Positions 25,650 through 33,960 of a stretch of DNA of 64,000 bases are shown piece after piece; position 1 is the stretch's first letter; each line of letters opens with the position of its first letter. A program made the position numbers and the translations under genes. The DNA lies in assembly GCF_004087915.1 (NCBI RefSeq), contig NZ_CP035108.1, positions 1,798,001 to 1,862,000 on the forward strand, given 5' to 3'. Under the pieces are notes generated by a model. It worked only from the letters and a program-made list of their open reading frames with translations. It had not been told where the DNA came from and did not search any database. This stretch comes from Geovibrio thiophilus (GTDB lineage: Bacteria > Chrysiogenota > Deferribacteres > Deferribacterales > Geovibrionaceae).

Positions 25650-27179
25650 TTATTTGGAGATGAATTTAACAGCGTTCTCGCCTGCTATACGTCCGGAGTT
25701 AATGGCAAAACCGAATGTACCGCCCCCGAGCTTGAGATCGTAGCTGTCGCCGTACATGCCGCCAGCGTCAAGACCGCCGGCATAAAGTCCGGAGATAACT
25801 GCCCCTTTTGTATTAAGAACCTCTGTTTTTTCGTTTATTTTAATACCGCCTAGTGTGCCGAGTGCTCTGGGATGGAGCTTTGTCACATAGAAAGGAGCTT
25901 TCGTAACGGGTCTGAGATAATCTGCTTTTTTGTGGAAGAGATCATCCTTGTGCATTTCTGCCGCTTTATTATTGCGCTCAACAGTGGCTTTAAGAACCTT
26001 GGGATCCGCGCCTATTTTTGCCGCAACCTCTTCAATAGTGCTGCATTTGAAAACATTACCGTTGTTTTTTGCCAGCTCTTTTGTGAAGTCCTGTTCAAGC
26101 TTGTCGAGTTTTGTCCCGAAGATTACCCATTCGCCGAGAGGCATCTGGATGCCGTCGTTAATGAACATCTGTTTTGTTGTTTCGTCATAGATTGAGTAAG
26201 CTGTTCCGCCTATTCTCTCAAGGGCGTTGCCGGACTGGGGCCATTCTGTGATGTTGGATTCATCAGTGTATCTGTGACCTTGAGGATCAACAAACAGATA
26301 AGGCTGAACAGCGGCTGCTATAAGATGAGACGCAGGATGAAAGCCGGCAAGCCCGGGGCGGTATGACTGCATAACTTCCGCGCCTTCTTTATCCGCGCCT
26401 GCTGCCCACGCCATCTGTATACCGTCACCAGTTTTACCGATCTGACCGATGAAAATCATGTCGGGGTATCTGGAGAACTGTTTCATCATCTCTTTATTAT
26501 TGGCAAAGCCGCCCGTGCCGATTACAACTGCCTTGGAATTGATGATGACTTTTTCGCCGTCTCTGTCCTCCGCGACTACACCTGCTATTTTACCGTCTTT
26601 GACTATGAGGGATTTGCCGGGGGTCTGAAGAAGAAGCTGACCGCCGTTATCTTTGAGAGCCTTGGTAAGAGCCTGAACGACAGCCGCTCCGTGATGGTAG
26701 TGTTTACCGTCTTCACCGAGATAATCACCCACAACGTGCCATGTGAGAGGACCGCCGAAACCGCCCACACCAATGTATTCGTACTGGATTCCGAACTGTT
26801 TGAGCCATTCTACCGTCTCTGCGGATTTGTTTACGAATGCGCTCACAAGAGGAGCGTTTGCTCTCCAGTGGCTGTAGTCCATGATTGTTTTAAATGCAAA
26901 CTCTTTTGATACATCAATACCCTGCCTCATCTGAAGCGAGCTCTCAGCAGCGAAAAGACCTTCGGCGAAGTTGCTTGTTCCGCCGGGGATAGCCTGTTTC
27001 TCGATCACTATGACTTTAGCTCCGAGAAGAGATGCCTGAACACCGGCGGAGAGACCTGTAGCCCCAGCGCCTATGATGGCGATGTCCGTGTTGTAAACTT
27101 TTTCCGCATACGCGGGCAAAGACATTACTGCCGCGATTAACAGCGCAAGCAGAAACCTAATGGAAAATAAACGTTTCAT
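25650..27179 (-). CDS. Periplasmic FAD-dependent reductase of the flavocytochrome c / fumarate reductase superfamily
   Basis: A 509-residue exported flavoprotein with a signal peptide (cleavage near AYA-EK, residue 25) and the FAD-binding GAGATG motif (37-42), VIEKQAIPGGTSN, VVIGTGGFANN and the C-terminal GGGTFGFAINSGRIAGENA. No haem or FMN-binding domain is fused; the small tetrahaem cytochrome encoded upstream would supply electrons. Such split pairs are known for methacrylate and related respiratory reductases. Compared from memory with Shewanella FccA, the proton-donor Arg position (TTRDKA there) reads NITEWP here, and the substrate Arg (NRLGG there) reads LKLGG. A substrate other than fumarate is therefore likely. 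Confidence 0.85.
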   Translation of the reverse strand: MKRLFSIRFLLALLIAAVMSLPAYAEKVYNTDIAIIGAGATGLSAGVQASLLGAKVIVIEKQAIPGGTSNFAEGLFAAESSLQMRQGIDVSKEFAFKTIMDYSHWRANAPLVSAFVNKSAETVEWLKQFGIQYEYIGVGGFGGPLTWHVVGDYLGEDGKHYHHGAAVVQALTKALKDNGGQLLLQTPGKSLIVKDGKIAGVVAEDRDGEKVIINSKAVVIGTGGFANNKEMMKQFSRYPDMIFIGQIGKTGDGIQMAWAAGADKEGAEVMQSYRPGLAGFHPASHLIAAAVQPYLFVDPQGHRYTDESNITEWPQSGNALERIGGTAYSIYDETTKQMFINDGIQMPLGEWVIFGTKLDKLEQDFTKELAKNNGNVFKCSTIEEVAAKIGADPKVLKATVERNNKAAEMHKDDLFHKKADYLRPVTKAPFYVTKLHPRALGTLGGIKINEKTEVLNTKGAVISGLYAGGLDAGGMYGDSYDLKLGGGTFGFAINSGRIAGENAVKFISK

Positions 27180-27246
27180 CAGTCAACCTCTCTTTATATA
27201 TTTGGCGCTGCTTATGAGCACCTAAGGTTACCAAAAATAAAATTAC

Positions 27247-27597
27247 TTATTTCACCTTCATGTCAAAGTTATGGCATTCCTTGTTGCAGAAAAGCTCTGA
27301 AGGCTTGTGAATACCGTGACATTCCTTACAGGCAAGCTCACCCATATGGTTTTCATGCGGATTTGCTTCTTCCACATTCTTTGTCAGCTCAGCAAGGGAT
27401 TTGTAATCGCCGTGGCAGGAAAAGCATGAGGATGTTTTTGCGGCGGAATCAGGAGTGTCTGTTCCGTGACAGTCAGCGCACTGAACATCATTTTCTTTGT
27501 GTGATCCTCTGAGCTCACCCGAAGCAAACACTGAACCAGCAATGAGGACAGCAAACAAAACAGACAAAATAATACTGATAAATCCGGTGGTTTTCAT
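27247..27597 (-). CDS. Small periplasmic tetrahaem cytochrome c
   Basis: A 116-residue exported protein with a signal peptide (cleavage near VFAS-GE). Four haem c sites are visible: CADCH (40-44), CFSCH (58-62), CKECH (90-94) and CNKECH (104-109). The last has three residues between the cysteines instead of two; I checked the codons. Extra histidines (HKEND, NPHENH, HGIH) can act as sixth ligands. The spacing matches the cytochrome domain of flavocytochrome c fumarate reductases, so this protein most likely passes electrons from the quinol-oxidising membrane cytochrome to the flavoprotein encoded just downstream. Confidence 0.9.
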   Translation of the reverse strand: MKTTGFISIILSVLFAVLIAGSVFASGELRGSHKENDVQCADCHGTDTPDSAAKTSSCFSCHGDYKSLAELTKNVEEANPHENHMGELACKECHGIHKPSELFCNKECHNFDMKVK

Positions 27598-27946
27598 ATA
27601 CTGCTCCTTAAATAAAAGAATTAAATTTAAACAACATACCTTAGCATTTGTAATACGTCATATGTCATACATTTGATGATTAAACATATAACCATACATC
27701 CCGCTATGTCAATAAAATTTTAAAAGCAGTCAGAAAGCGCAGCTCGAAATCAGTCAAATAGATGTTGTTTACCAATAAATAAGAAAAATAGATTCATTAA
27801 GAATCTCAATATTTCGACATTTACAAAACTATACAGAAAACAGTTAATAATATCTTGACTTTAGCACCCTTAAATATGGTATTATTAAACATTAGACCAT
27901 TTGTTATTCAGTTTTATGATTACCTATAAACACACGGAGAACACAA
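27598..27946. other. 349-bp divergent regulatory region between the cytochrome and FadR-family genes
   Basis: AT-rich, with no gene. On the + strand TTGACT (27855-27860) and TATTAT (27880-27885, 19-bp spacing; GTATTA at 18 bp is an alternative) may be the regulator promoter. An inverted repeat ATGGT (27876-27880) and ACCAT (27896-27900) overlaps it and could be a GntR/FadR-type operator. Near the cytochrome there are two direct copies of a GTCATA-like word (27658-27673). Confidence 0.4.
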
Positions 27947-28684
27947 TTGAAAGCATTCCAGCCGGTCAGGCAGGTAAAAGCTTCTGATGAAGTTTTTAAT
28001 CAACTGAAAGATTCCATTATCACAGGCATGTACAAAACCGGAGACAAACTCCCTTCCGAACGTGAATTAATCGAAATGTTCAAGGTCAGCAGAACCGTTG
28101 TGAGAGAGGCGATGAAAGTTCTCGCCGCCACAGGTTTTGTGGAAATACGCTATGGCGCCACAGGCGGTGCCTTTGTAAACGACCTTACATTTGACAGACT
28201 GAGCGATGCGTGGGGGGATCTGTTTTCATCAGGCAAGCTTTCCATCCCTGAGCTCTGTCAGGCGAGAATACTTATAGAACCGCACGTGGCAAGGCTTGCA
28301 GCGGAAAACAGAAATAATGAATACATTGAAAAACTGGAAAAAGCTCTCTCGAACGAAGGACTTCACGATACATACCCCGACACGGTACACGAAAGACAGA
28401 GAGTACATTATGTTTTGGCTGAAATGTGCCGTAACAGGTTTCTTGAGTCAATAGTCAAATCACTTGTTATCCTCATAAGAAACATCACGGAAGAGTTTCA
28501 GCCGCCCACTGATGAGGTTCACCCTCTCGGCATGCACGATGCTCTTGTGAAAGCCGTTATCGCCGGAGACGGTGACGCAGCGGAAAAAGAGATGCGCGCG
28601 CACCTCATAGAATTCAATGACCGTATGGCGGCGGCAGAGGAAAAATACAGAAAATCCCAGAAGAAGATCTGGACCGTAGGCTGA
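27947..28684 (+). CDS. FadR-family (GntR superfamily) transcriptional regulator
   Basis: A 245-residue regulator with an N-terminal winged helix (about 8-75: VFNQLKDSIITGMYKTGDKLP, then SERELIEMFKVSRTVVREAM) and a helical FCD ligand-binding domain with the metal-ligand type residues in RILIEPHVARLAA and HDALVKAVIAGD. It starts with TTG at 27947, preceded by GGAG with 7-nt spacing; no ATG fits. FCD regulators respond to small carboxylates. It is divergent from the cytochrome-flavoprotein-porin genes and is the obvious candidate to control them in response to the electron acceptor or its product. Confidence 0.88.
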   Translation: MKAFQPVRQVKASDEVFNQLKDSIITGMYKTGDKLPSERELIEMFKVSRTVVREAMKVLAATGFVEIRYGATGGAFVNDLTFDRLSDAWGDLFSSGKLSIPELCQARILIEPHVARLAAENRNNEYIEKLEKALSNEGLHDTYPDTVHERQRVHYVLAEMCRNRFLESIVKSLVILIRNITEEFQPPTDEVHPLGMHDALVKAVIAGDGDAAEKEMRAHLIEFNDRMAAAEEKYRKSQKKIWTVG

Positions 28685-28738
28685 CATTTTTTTCATATAA
28701 TAATCTTAATTCCCTGAACATTTGCTGACAACTAAGTT

Positions 28739-28784
28739 GCATTATCCGCTAAGGGCAATATTTCTTTAGAGGAGCGGATAATGC
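28739..28784 (+). promoter_or_regulatory. 12-bp perfect hairpin that covers the phoD start codon
   Basis: GCATTATCCGCT (28739-28750) is exactly complementary to AGCGGATAATGC (28773-28784), with a 22-nt loop. The right arm contains the ATG (28781-28783), and part of the GGAG ribosome site (28771-28774). In RNA this would hide the start codon. As DNA it could instead be a regulator site. Confidence 0.55.
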
Positions 28785-30997
28785 TTAACAGAAGAGATTT
28801 TCTGAAAATAACCACAGTCGCGGCGACCGCGGCGTCACTTGGCATGCTCGGAGGGTGCGGGAGCAGCTCCGACGGAGACAACACGGAAGTTTCTGCGGAA
28901 CATTTCCCTCAGTCTGTAGTTTCCGGAGACCCTAAAGCGGACAGTGTAATACTGTGGACACGTCTGTCAGGAGAAACTCTCGGAGGCGGAGCTCACAAAA
29001 TCACTCTCATCGTTGCGTCAGACAAAGAGCTCAAAAACACTGTCGCATCATACGATCTCACAGTGACAGAAGAGCATGACTACTGCACGAAGGTGAAAGT
29101 AACAGGACTTCAGTCCGGCAGCTTCTATTATTACAGATTCCACTACGACAAAAACGGCAAGCGCTACACTACACGCACAGCGAGAACCAAAACCGCTCCG
29201 GCGGCAGATGCGGATGTTCCGGTTAAGTTTACTTTCCTAAGCTGTCAGGACTATATAGGCAGATACTACAACTCCCTTTCCTACCACCTTCAGCATGTAA
29301 CAGACATTGACTTCGTGGTTCACCTCGGCGACTACATATACGAGACCACCGGAGACCCTTCCTTTCAGAATATTACCGACGCAAGAAAAATAACTTTCAC
29401 CGATACAGACGGCTCCGTCGCTCTGGGAACAGACCAGCCCTATTACGGCGCGGCAGCAGTCTCAAACTACAGGGAAATATACAAAACCTACAGAACAGAC
29501 CCCATACTTCAGAAATTCCACGAACTTTACCCCATAATAGCCATATGGGATGACCACGAATTTTCCGACGACTGCTGGGGAGCAACGGCAACATACTTCA
29601 ACGAAGAAAAAGACGAATTTGACACTGTAAGAAGAATGAACGCCGAGCAGGCATTCTATGAGTTTCTCCCCGTGGATAACACATCCTCAGACGGAGCCTT
29701 TCAGACTCCCGATTCACAGCTTTACGGACAGATGAACAATGCTGGGATCTACAGAGACTTCCGTTTCGGGCAGCATCTTCACCTAATACTTGCGGATTAC
29801 AGAACGTTCCGCCCCGATCACCTTATCCCCGAGGGAGCATTCCCCGGAAAGGTTGTTCTGGATAAAACGGCTATAACCGCTCTCTTTGAGGCGCAGTATC
29901 CCGGACAGGGAGCGGCTGTTTATGAGCTCCAGAAGGCTGCCTTCGGTCCCTATGTGGATATGACCTCAGCACCTTGGGACGCGTACTCAGCGGCTCTGGT
30001 TCCCACACTCGCTTATGCTTACATGCAGACAGGTCTCAGCCAGACGGACGCAGGCATAAAAGCGGCGGCGGATTTAAGCGGGCTTGTGAGCGCATATGTC
30101 TTCAACGCGCTGGTCACAGGCTACAACTCCTCCGTTCCCTCCGGCAGCCAGCTTCCCCTCATAGACGACAACACATATGACAACGTTCTGGAGAGAGGCA
30201 TAGCCTACATGCACATAGGCAAACAGGGCTACTTCAGCGACATAGGCTCCAGATACGGCGTGGTGAAAGCCACATATGACATGCTGGCGGGTTATAACGC
30301 CATGGCGGACACTCTGGCGGCGAGGACACCGGAAAACGTGTTCGGCGACACTCAGCTTGCGTGGCTTACAAACAAAATAAGCACCAGCACCGCGACAAAT
30401 ATCTGCTTCGGCAGCTCTGTATCCACAACGTCCCTTATATGGGATATGACAGCGCTTGATATTCCCGCCGATTACAAACAGAGATTTTACGCCAACGTTG
30501 ACCATTGGGACGGCTTCCCCAACCGCAAGAACATGCTTCTTGAGCAGCTGGGCGCAAGCGGCAAAAGAGCTTTTGTGATCTCCGGTGACATACACGCCTC
30601 CTTCGTGACAGACCATCCCACCTCAGGAGCGAATGTTGCGGATTTCACGGGAACCTCTGTATCATCATCAACTTTCATAAACATGGTAGAGCATGCTGTG
30701 GAGGCTGTTCTGGCAGCAGGAGCGTTCACGGAGGATCAGAAAACCGCTGTGAGAGCTAAGCTTATCACTGACCTTGATGATTCGCTTCTTGAGGCTTTCA
30801 GTCCGATGATATTCGCTGATACGGCAAGGAACGGGTTTGTTACTGTCACTGTGACGGAAGACAATGTCTCAGCGGATTACTACCTCACAGAAAGAGAAGA
30901 TGTTTTTGAAAGCTTCTATAAAAAAATGAATGAGCTCGTAATTACTCATAAAAAATTCGTGTTCGACGGAACTCAGGTAACAGAAGAGCAGTCCTGA
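28781..30997 (+). CDS. PhoD-like alkaline phosphatase / phosphodiesterase, Tat-exported
   Basis: A 738-residue extracytoplasmic phosphoesterase. It starts with a twin-arginine signal (NRRDFLKITT, residues 3-12) that ends in a possible lipobox (MLGGC, C26). An N-terminal fibronectin-like PhoD domain (FPQSVVSGDPKADSVILWTR, 20 residues) precedes the metallophosphatase domain with LSCQDYIGRYYN, VVHLGDYIYE, AIWDDHEFSDDCWG and ISGDIHASFV, the usual Fe/Ca ligands. It is longer than Bacillus PhoD because of a helical insertion in the middle. It stands alone and has a strong terminator. Phosphate-starvation control is possible, but no Pho box was recognised. Confidence 0.9.
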   Translation: MLNRRDFLKITTVAATAASLGMLGGCGSSSDGDNTEVSAEHFPQSVVSGDPKADSVILWTRLSGETLGGGAHKITLIVASDKELKNTVASYDLTVTEEHDYCTKVKVTGLQSGSFYYYRFHYDKNGKRYTTRTARTKTAPAADADVPVKFTFLSCQDYIGRYYNSLSYHLQHVTDIDFVVHLGDYIYETTGDPSFQNITDARKITFTDTDGSVALGTDQPYYGAAAVSNYREIYKTYRTDPILQKFHELYPIIAIWDDHEFSDDCWGATATYFNEEKDEFDTVRRMNAEQAFYEFLPVDNTSSDGAFQTPDSQLYGQMNNAGIYRDFRFGQHLHLILADYRTFRPDHLIPEGAFPGKVVLDKTAITALFEAQYPGQGAAVYELQKAAFGPYVDMTSAPWDAYSAALVPTLAYAYMQTGLSQTDAGIKAAADLSGLVSAYVFNALVTGYNSSVPSGSQLPLIDDNTYDNVLERGIAYMHIGKQGYFSDIGSRYGVVKATYDMLAGYNAMADTLAARTPENVFGDTQLAWLTNKISTSTATNICFGSSVSTTSLIWDMTALDIPADYKQRFYANVDHWDGFPNRKNMLLEQLGASGKRAFVISGDIHASFVTDHPTSGANVADFTGTSVSSSTFINMVEHAVEAVLAAGAFTEDQKTAVRAKLITDLDDSLLEAFSPMIFADTARNGFVTVTVTEDNVSADYYLTEREDVFESFYKKMNELVITHKKFVFDGTQVTEEQS

Positions 30998-31002
30998 AAA
31001 AA

Positions 31003-31020
31003 AGGGGGCAAAAGCCCCCT
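31003..31020. terminator. Bidirectional terminator between phoD and the MoaE-family gene
   Basis: AGGGGGC (31003-31009), AAAA loop, GCCCCCT (31014-31020), flanked by A-rich sequence on the left. It serves the convergent genes on both sides and reaches into the last codon of the - strand gene. Confidence 0.75.
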
Positions 31021-31382
31021 TACCCTTTATATTCCTTTTTAGTCACCGCTTCCGCCTTTATTCTGTCCAGAAGAAGGGCGAGAGCGGGCTTGACATTCTC
31101 TCTTATATCACCTGCGACAATGAGAAAAAGCACATCGTCCCCGGGCTCCATCACACCGGAGCGGGCTTCAACCACGACCCTGTATATTCCTTCCGATGCT
31201 TCCACTTCACGTCGTATCTGTTCTATCTTATCCTGATCGCTGTGAACCTCCATCTTCTGAACGGAGGCGTGATCACCCCTTGACCAGCCGCGCACTGTGC
31301 CGTTATGTATCAGAATCATGCCTACATTGGCAGCAAATTCTTTATCCTTCTTGAGCTCCGCTATAGTTGCCGAAATATCCAT
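31020..31382 (-). CDS. MoaE-family protein (molybdopterin synthase large subunit-like)
   Basis: A 120-residue protein of the MoaE family. It shows IHNGTVRGWSRGD, VHSDQDKIEQIRREVEA, IYRVVVEARSGVMEPGDDVL and IVAGDIRENVKPALALLLDR, and ends with the lysine-rich IKAEAVTKKEYKG that supplies the active-site lysines in MoaE. True MoaE inserts sulfur into precursor Z with MoaD. This shorter branch is common in anaerobes and is often separate from other moa genes, as here, so a specialised role is possible. It follows nothing in an obvious operon; its own promoter should lie in 31383-31440. Confidence 0.75.
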   Translation of the reverse strand: MDISATIAELKKDKEFAANVGMILIHNGTVRGWSRGDHASVQKMEVHSDQDKIEQIRREVEASEGIYRVVVEARSGVMEPGDDVLFLIVAGDIRENVKPALALLLDRIKAEAVTKKEYKG

Positions 31383-31444
31383 TACAAGTCTCCTTTAAGT
31401 TAACCTATGAAATAATAGATACTATAACGTAAAGCTCAGGTAAA

Positions 31445-31467
31445 CAAAAGGGCGGAAAAAACCGCCC
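31445..31467 (-). terminator. Terminator of the liv operon
   Basis: GGGCGG (31450-31455) and CCGCCC (31462-31467) with a 6-nt A loop; read on the - strand the stem is followed by TTTTGTTTA. It lies 8 bp after the livF stop. Confidence 0.75.
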
Positions 31468-31475
31468 CAAGAAAT

Positions 31476-32195
31476 TTAAACTCCGAGGTAAGCCGCCTTA
31501 ACATGCGGATCGGTGAGGAGCATCTGGCTTTCTCCTTCCAGAACCACCTGCCCCTGCTCCATGACATACGCTCTGTCGCTTATGGCAAGAGAATTCACAA
31601 GATCCTGTTCCACAAGAACTATTGTTGTTTCATAATCTATTGCTATGCGTTTGACAGCCGCGAAAATATCCTTTTTGAGCACGGGCGCAAGCCCGAGGGA
31701 AGGTTCATCCAGCATCATCAGCTTGGGCTGCGCCATTATGCCTCTGCCTATGGCGACCATCTGCTGTTCGCCGCCGGAAAGAGTGCAGGCAAGCTGCTTC
31801 TGTCTTTCAGCCAGACGGGGGAACAAGGCATAGACCTCTTCAAGGTTGCGCTTGAAATTAGCCTTGGCGTTCCTGTTATAAGCGCCCATCTCAAGGTTCT
31901 CATACACTGTCATTAATGAGAAAAGCCTTCTCCCCTCCGGCACATGCACAAGGCCTCTTGTCACGATTTCATCAGCGGGAACACGGCTTACATTTTCTCC
32001 TCTGAAGCTCACAGAGCCGGACATGGGTTTGATAAGCCCTGATATGGCTTTAAGCAGGCTGGACTTGCCGGCTCCGTTGCCGCCCACTATGCTCACAATC
32101 TCGCCCTCATTGATGTGGAGGGAAACATCGAAAAGGACCTGTATCTCGCCGTAACCCGCGTTCAGTTTATCAATGCTGAGTAGCGACATATTCAT
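31476..32195 (-). CDS. livF: Branched-chain amino acid-type ABC transporter ATPase LivF
   Basis: A 239-residue ABC ATPase with Walker A GGNGAGKSS, signature LSGGEQQM, Walker B LMMLDEPSLGLAP and H-loop region VLVEQD. The overall pattern (HVPEGRRLFSLMTVYENL) is that of LivF. It pairs with LivG to drive LivHM. Its start overlaps the livG 3' end by 26 bp. It is the last gene of the livKHMGF unit. Confidence 0.93.
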   Translation of the reverse strand: MNMSLLSIDKLNAGYGEIQVLFDVSLHINEGEIVSIVGGNGAGKSSLLKAISGLIKPMSGSVSFRGENVSRVPADEIVTRGLVHVPEGRRLFSLMTVYENLEMGAYNRNAKANFKRNLEEVYALFPRLAERQKQLACTLSGGEQQMVAIGRGIMAQPKLMMLDEPSLGLAPVLKKDIFAAVKRIAIDYETTIVLVEQDLVNSLAISDRAYVMEQGQVVLEGESQMLLTDPHVKAAYLGV

Positions 32196-32901
32196 CCCCC
32201 AGATAAGCCTTAATCACTTCCGGATCGGCAACTACCTCATGCGGGTCGCCTTCCGCTATCTTTTTGCCGAAGTTTATCACATACACCCTGTCGGAAAGGT
32301 TCATGATAGCCTGCATTATGTGCTCCACAATAACAATGGAAACCCCGACAGAGTTGATTTTCCTGATAATAGGCAGCATCTCCGAAACCTCGGAGGGGCG
32401 CAAGCCAGCCATAACCTCATCCAGAAGGAGAAGCTTTGGTTCCGTTGCCAGAGCACGGGCAAGTTCAAGTCTTTTGCGCTCCGGCAGTGTGAGGTTTTTC
32501 GCCTGAATATCCCTTTTATCGTAGAGATCAAGCATTCTGAGAACTTCCAGAGATTTTGCCTCCGCCTCGTCCATTCTGTTGGTGTTTGCGAATGCCCCCA
32601 CTACTGTGTTATAGAGAACAGTCTTAGTTACAAAAGGCTTAACCACCTGAAACGTTCTGGTGATGCCCAGCTTGCAGATGTCATACGGTTTCCTGCCCGC
32701 TATCTCTTTCCCCAAGAACTTTATGCTGCCGGAGGTGGGCGGCAGGGCGCCCGCTATACAGTTGAAAAGCGTTGTTTTCCCTGCGCCGTTGGGGCCTATT
32801 ATCCCGACTATCTGCCCTTCCTGAACTTCCAAATCCACATTATTTACAGCGGTAAGACCACTGAACTGCTTAACCGCCTTATTAACCTCAAGTAAAACCA
32901 T
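32170..32901 (-). CDS. livG: Branched-chain amino acid-type ABC transporter ATPase LivG
   Basis: A 243-residue ABC ATPase with Walker A GPNGAGKTT, GITRTFQVVKPF and Walker B KLLLLDEVMAGLRPSE. The signature motif is unusual: LTLPERKRLELARAL where LivG normally has LSYGQQRRLEIARAL, and the D-loop reads MAGLRPSE. The codons are intact, so this is a variant and not an error. In the heterodimer LivF carries a canonical LSGGE, so one ATP site may be degenerate. Ten bp separate it from livM. Confidence 0.9.
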   Translation of the reverse strand: MVLLEVNKAVKQFSGLTAVNNVDLEVQEGQIVGIIGPNGAGKTTLFNCIAGALPPTSGSIKFLGKEIAGRKPYDICKLGITRTFQVVKPFVTKTVLYNTVVGAFANTNRMDEAEAKSLEVLRMLDLYDKRDIQAKNLTLPERKRLELARALATEPKLLLLDEVMAGLRPSEVSEMLPIIRKINSVGVSIVIVEHIMQAIMNLSDRVYVINFGKKIAEGDPHEVVADPEVIKAYLGDEYVATQH

Positions 32902-32911
32902 ATTCCGCTCC

Positions 32912-33949
32912 TTAATCCGTGACCGCTTCGCCGCTTTTTACGGCCGGTTTTGACGAGAACCTGTCCTTAAGCATGCCTATCCATCTGGAAACAGGCTCAA
33001 CAAGCCCTCGGGGCTGATAACGCATCACAATAATAAGTACCAGACCGAAGATGATAAGATGAAGCCCGGGCAGAGAATCGGAGAGATATATCCTCGTCAG
33101 CTCATTAACCGGACGGAGCAGAAGAGCGCCGAGCACCGGACCCAGTATGGTTCCTCTGCCGCCTATGAGGGCTATGAACGCTATCTCGTATGACAATTCA
33201 AGCCCCAGAACAGACTTGGGATAAAAATAAAGCATAAGCTGAGCATAAAAAGTACCGCCGAGAGCCGTAAGGAAGCAGCTTATGATCATGGCGATGAGCT
33301 TATAGCGTGAAACCTTGATACCCAGAGCCTCAGCCGCGTCCTTTTCCTCGCCGCCCGCCGCAAGATAGTAGCCTATTTTGGAGTTCATCATAATGTAAGT
33401 AAGCAGAAGAACCAGAAGCAGCATAACGAGTATTATGTAGTAGTAGGGAACCTTGCTCATGAACTGGAAATGAGCAAACGAGCTTTCGGTAAGATTGATC
33501 AGGAGCCCTTTGGGTCCTCTGATCTCAAGCGGACCGATCTTCTCCACGTTTTCGACAAAAACCCTTAATCCCTCACCGAAGGCAATGGTGGCAAGGGCAA
33601 AATAAGCGCCTCTGAGCTTAAGTGTCGGCAGACCTATGAGTATCCCCATGAGCGCCGCGACTATGCCTCCGGCGAACATCCCAATCCACGGACTGAGACC
33701 GTAGGTAAGATAAAGAGTGGTCGACGTATAAGCCCCTATCCCCACAAAGGCGGAATGCCCCAGCGGGAGAACGCCCGCAAACCCTCCAACAAAGTTCCAG
33801 CAGGAGGTGAGGTAAGCATAGAATATTATGAGTATAAGAATCTGCATAACCGAAGGACTGCTCACAAACATAGGAACAGCGAACAGCAGAGCGATTATTC
33901 CAATGGCTATGCCAATGTTGGATGGCTTTTGATTAAGAAGAAATTTCAT
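32912..33949 (-). CDS. livM: Branched-chain amino acid-type ABC permease LivM
   Basis: A 345-residue inner-membrane permease with about nine or ten helices. LivM markers include SCWNFVGGFAGVLPLGHSAF (20 residues), GIGAYTSTTLYL, the coupling segment FALATIAFGEGLR, and IALIGGRGTILGPVLGALLL. It partners LivH to form the channel of the transporter. Eleven bp separate it from livH. Confidence 0.93.
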   Translation of the reverse strand: MKFLLNQKPSNIGIAIGIIALLFAVPMFVSSPSVMQILILIIFYAYLTSCWNFVGGFAGVLPLGHSAFVGIGAYTSTTLYLTYGLSPWIGMFAGGIVAALMGILIGLPTLKLRGAYFALATIAFGEGLRVFVENVEKIGPLEIRGPKGLLINLTESSFAHFQFMSKVPYYYIILVMLLLVLLLTYIMMNSKIGYYLAAGGEEKDAAEALGIKVSRYKLIAMIISCFLTALGGTFYAQLMLYFYPKSVLGLELSYEIAFIALIGGRGTILGPVLGALLLRPVNELTRIYLSDSLPGLHLIIFGLVLIIVMRYQPRGLVEPVSRWIGMLKDRFSSKPAVKSGEAVTD

Positions 33950-33960
33950 ACCGCCCTCCC

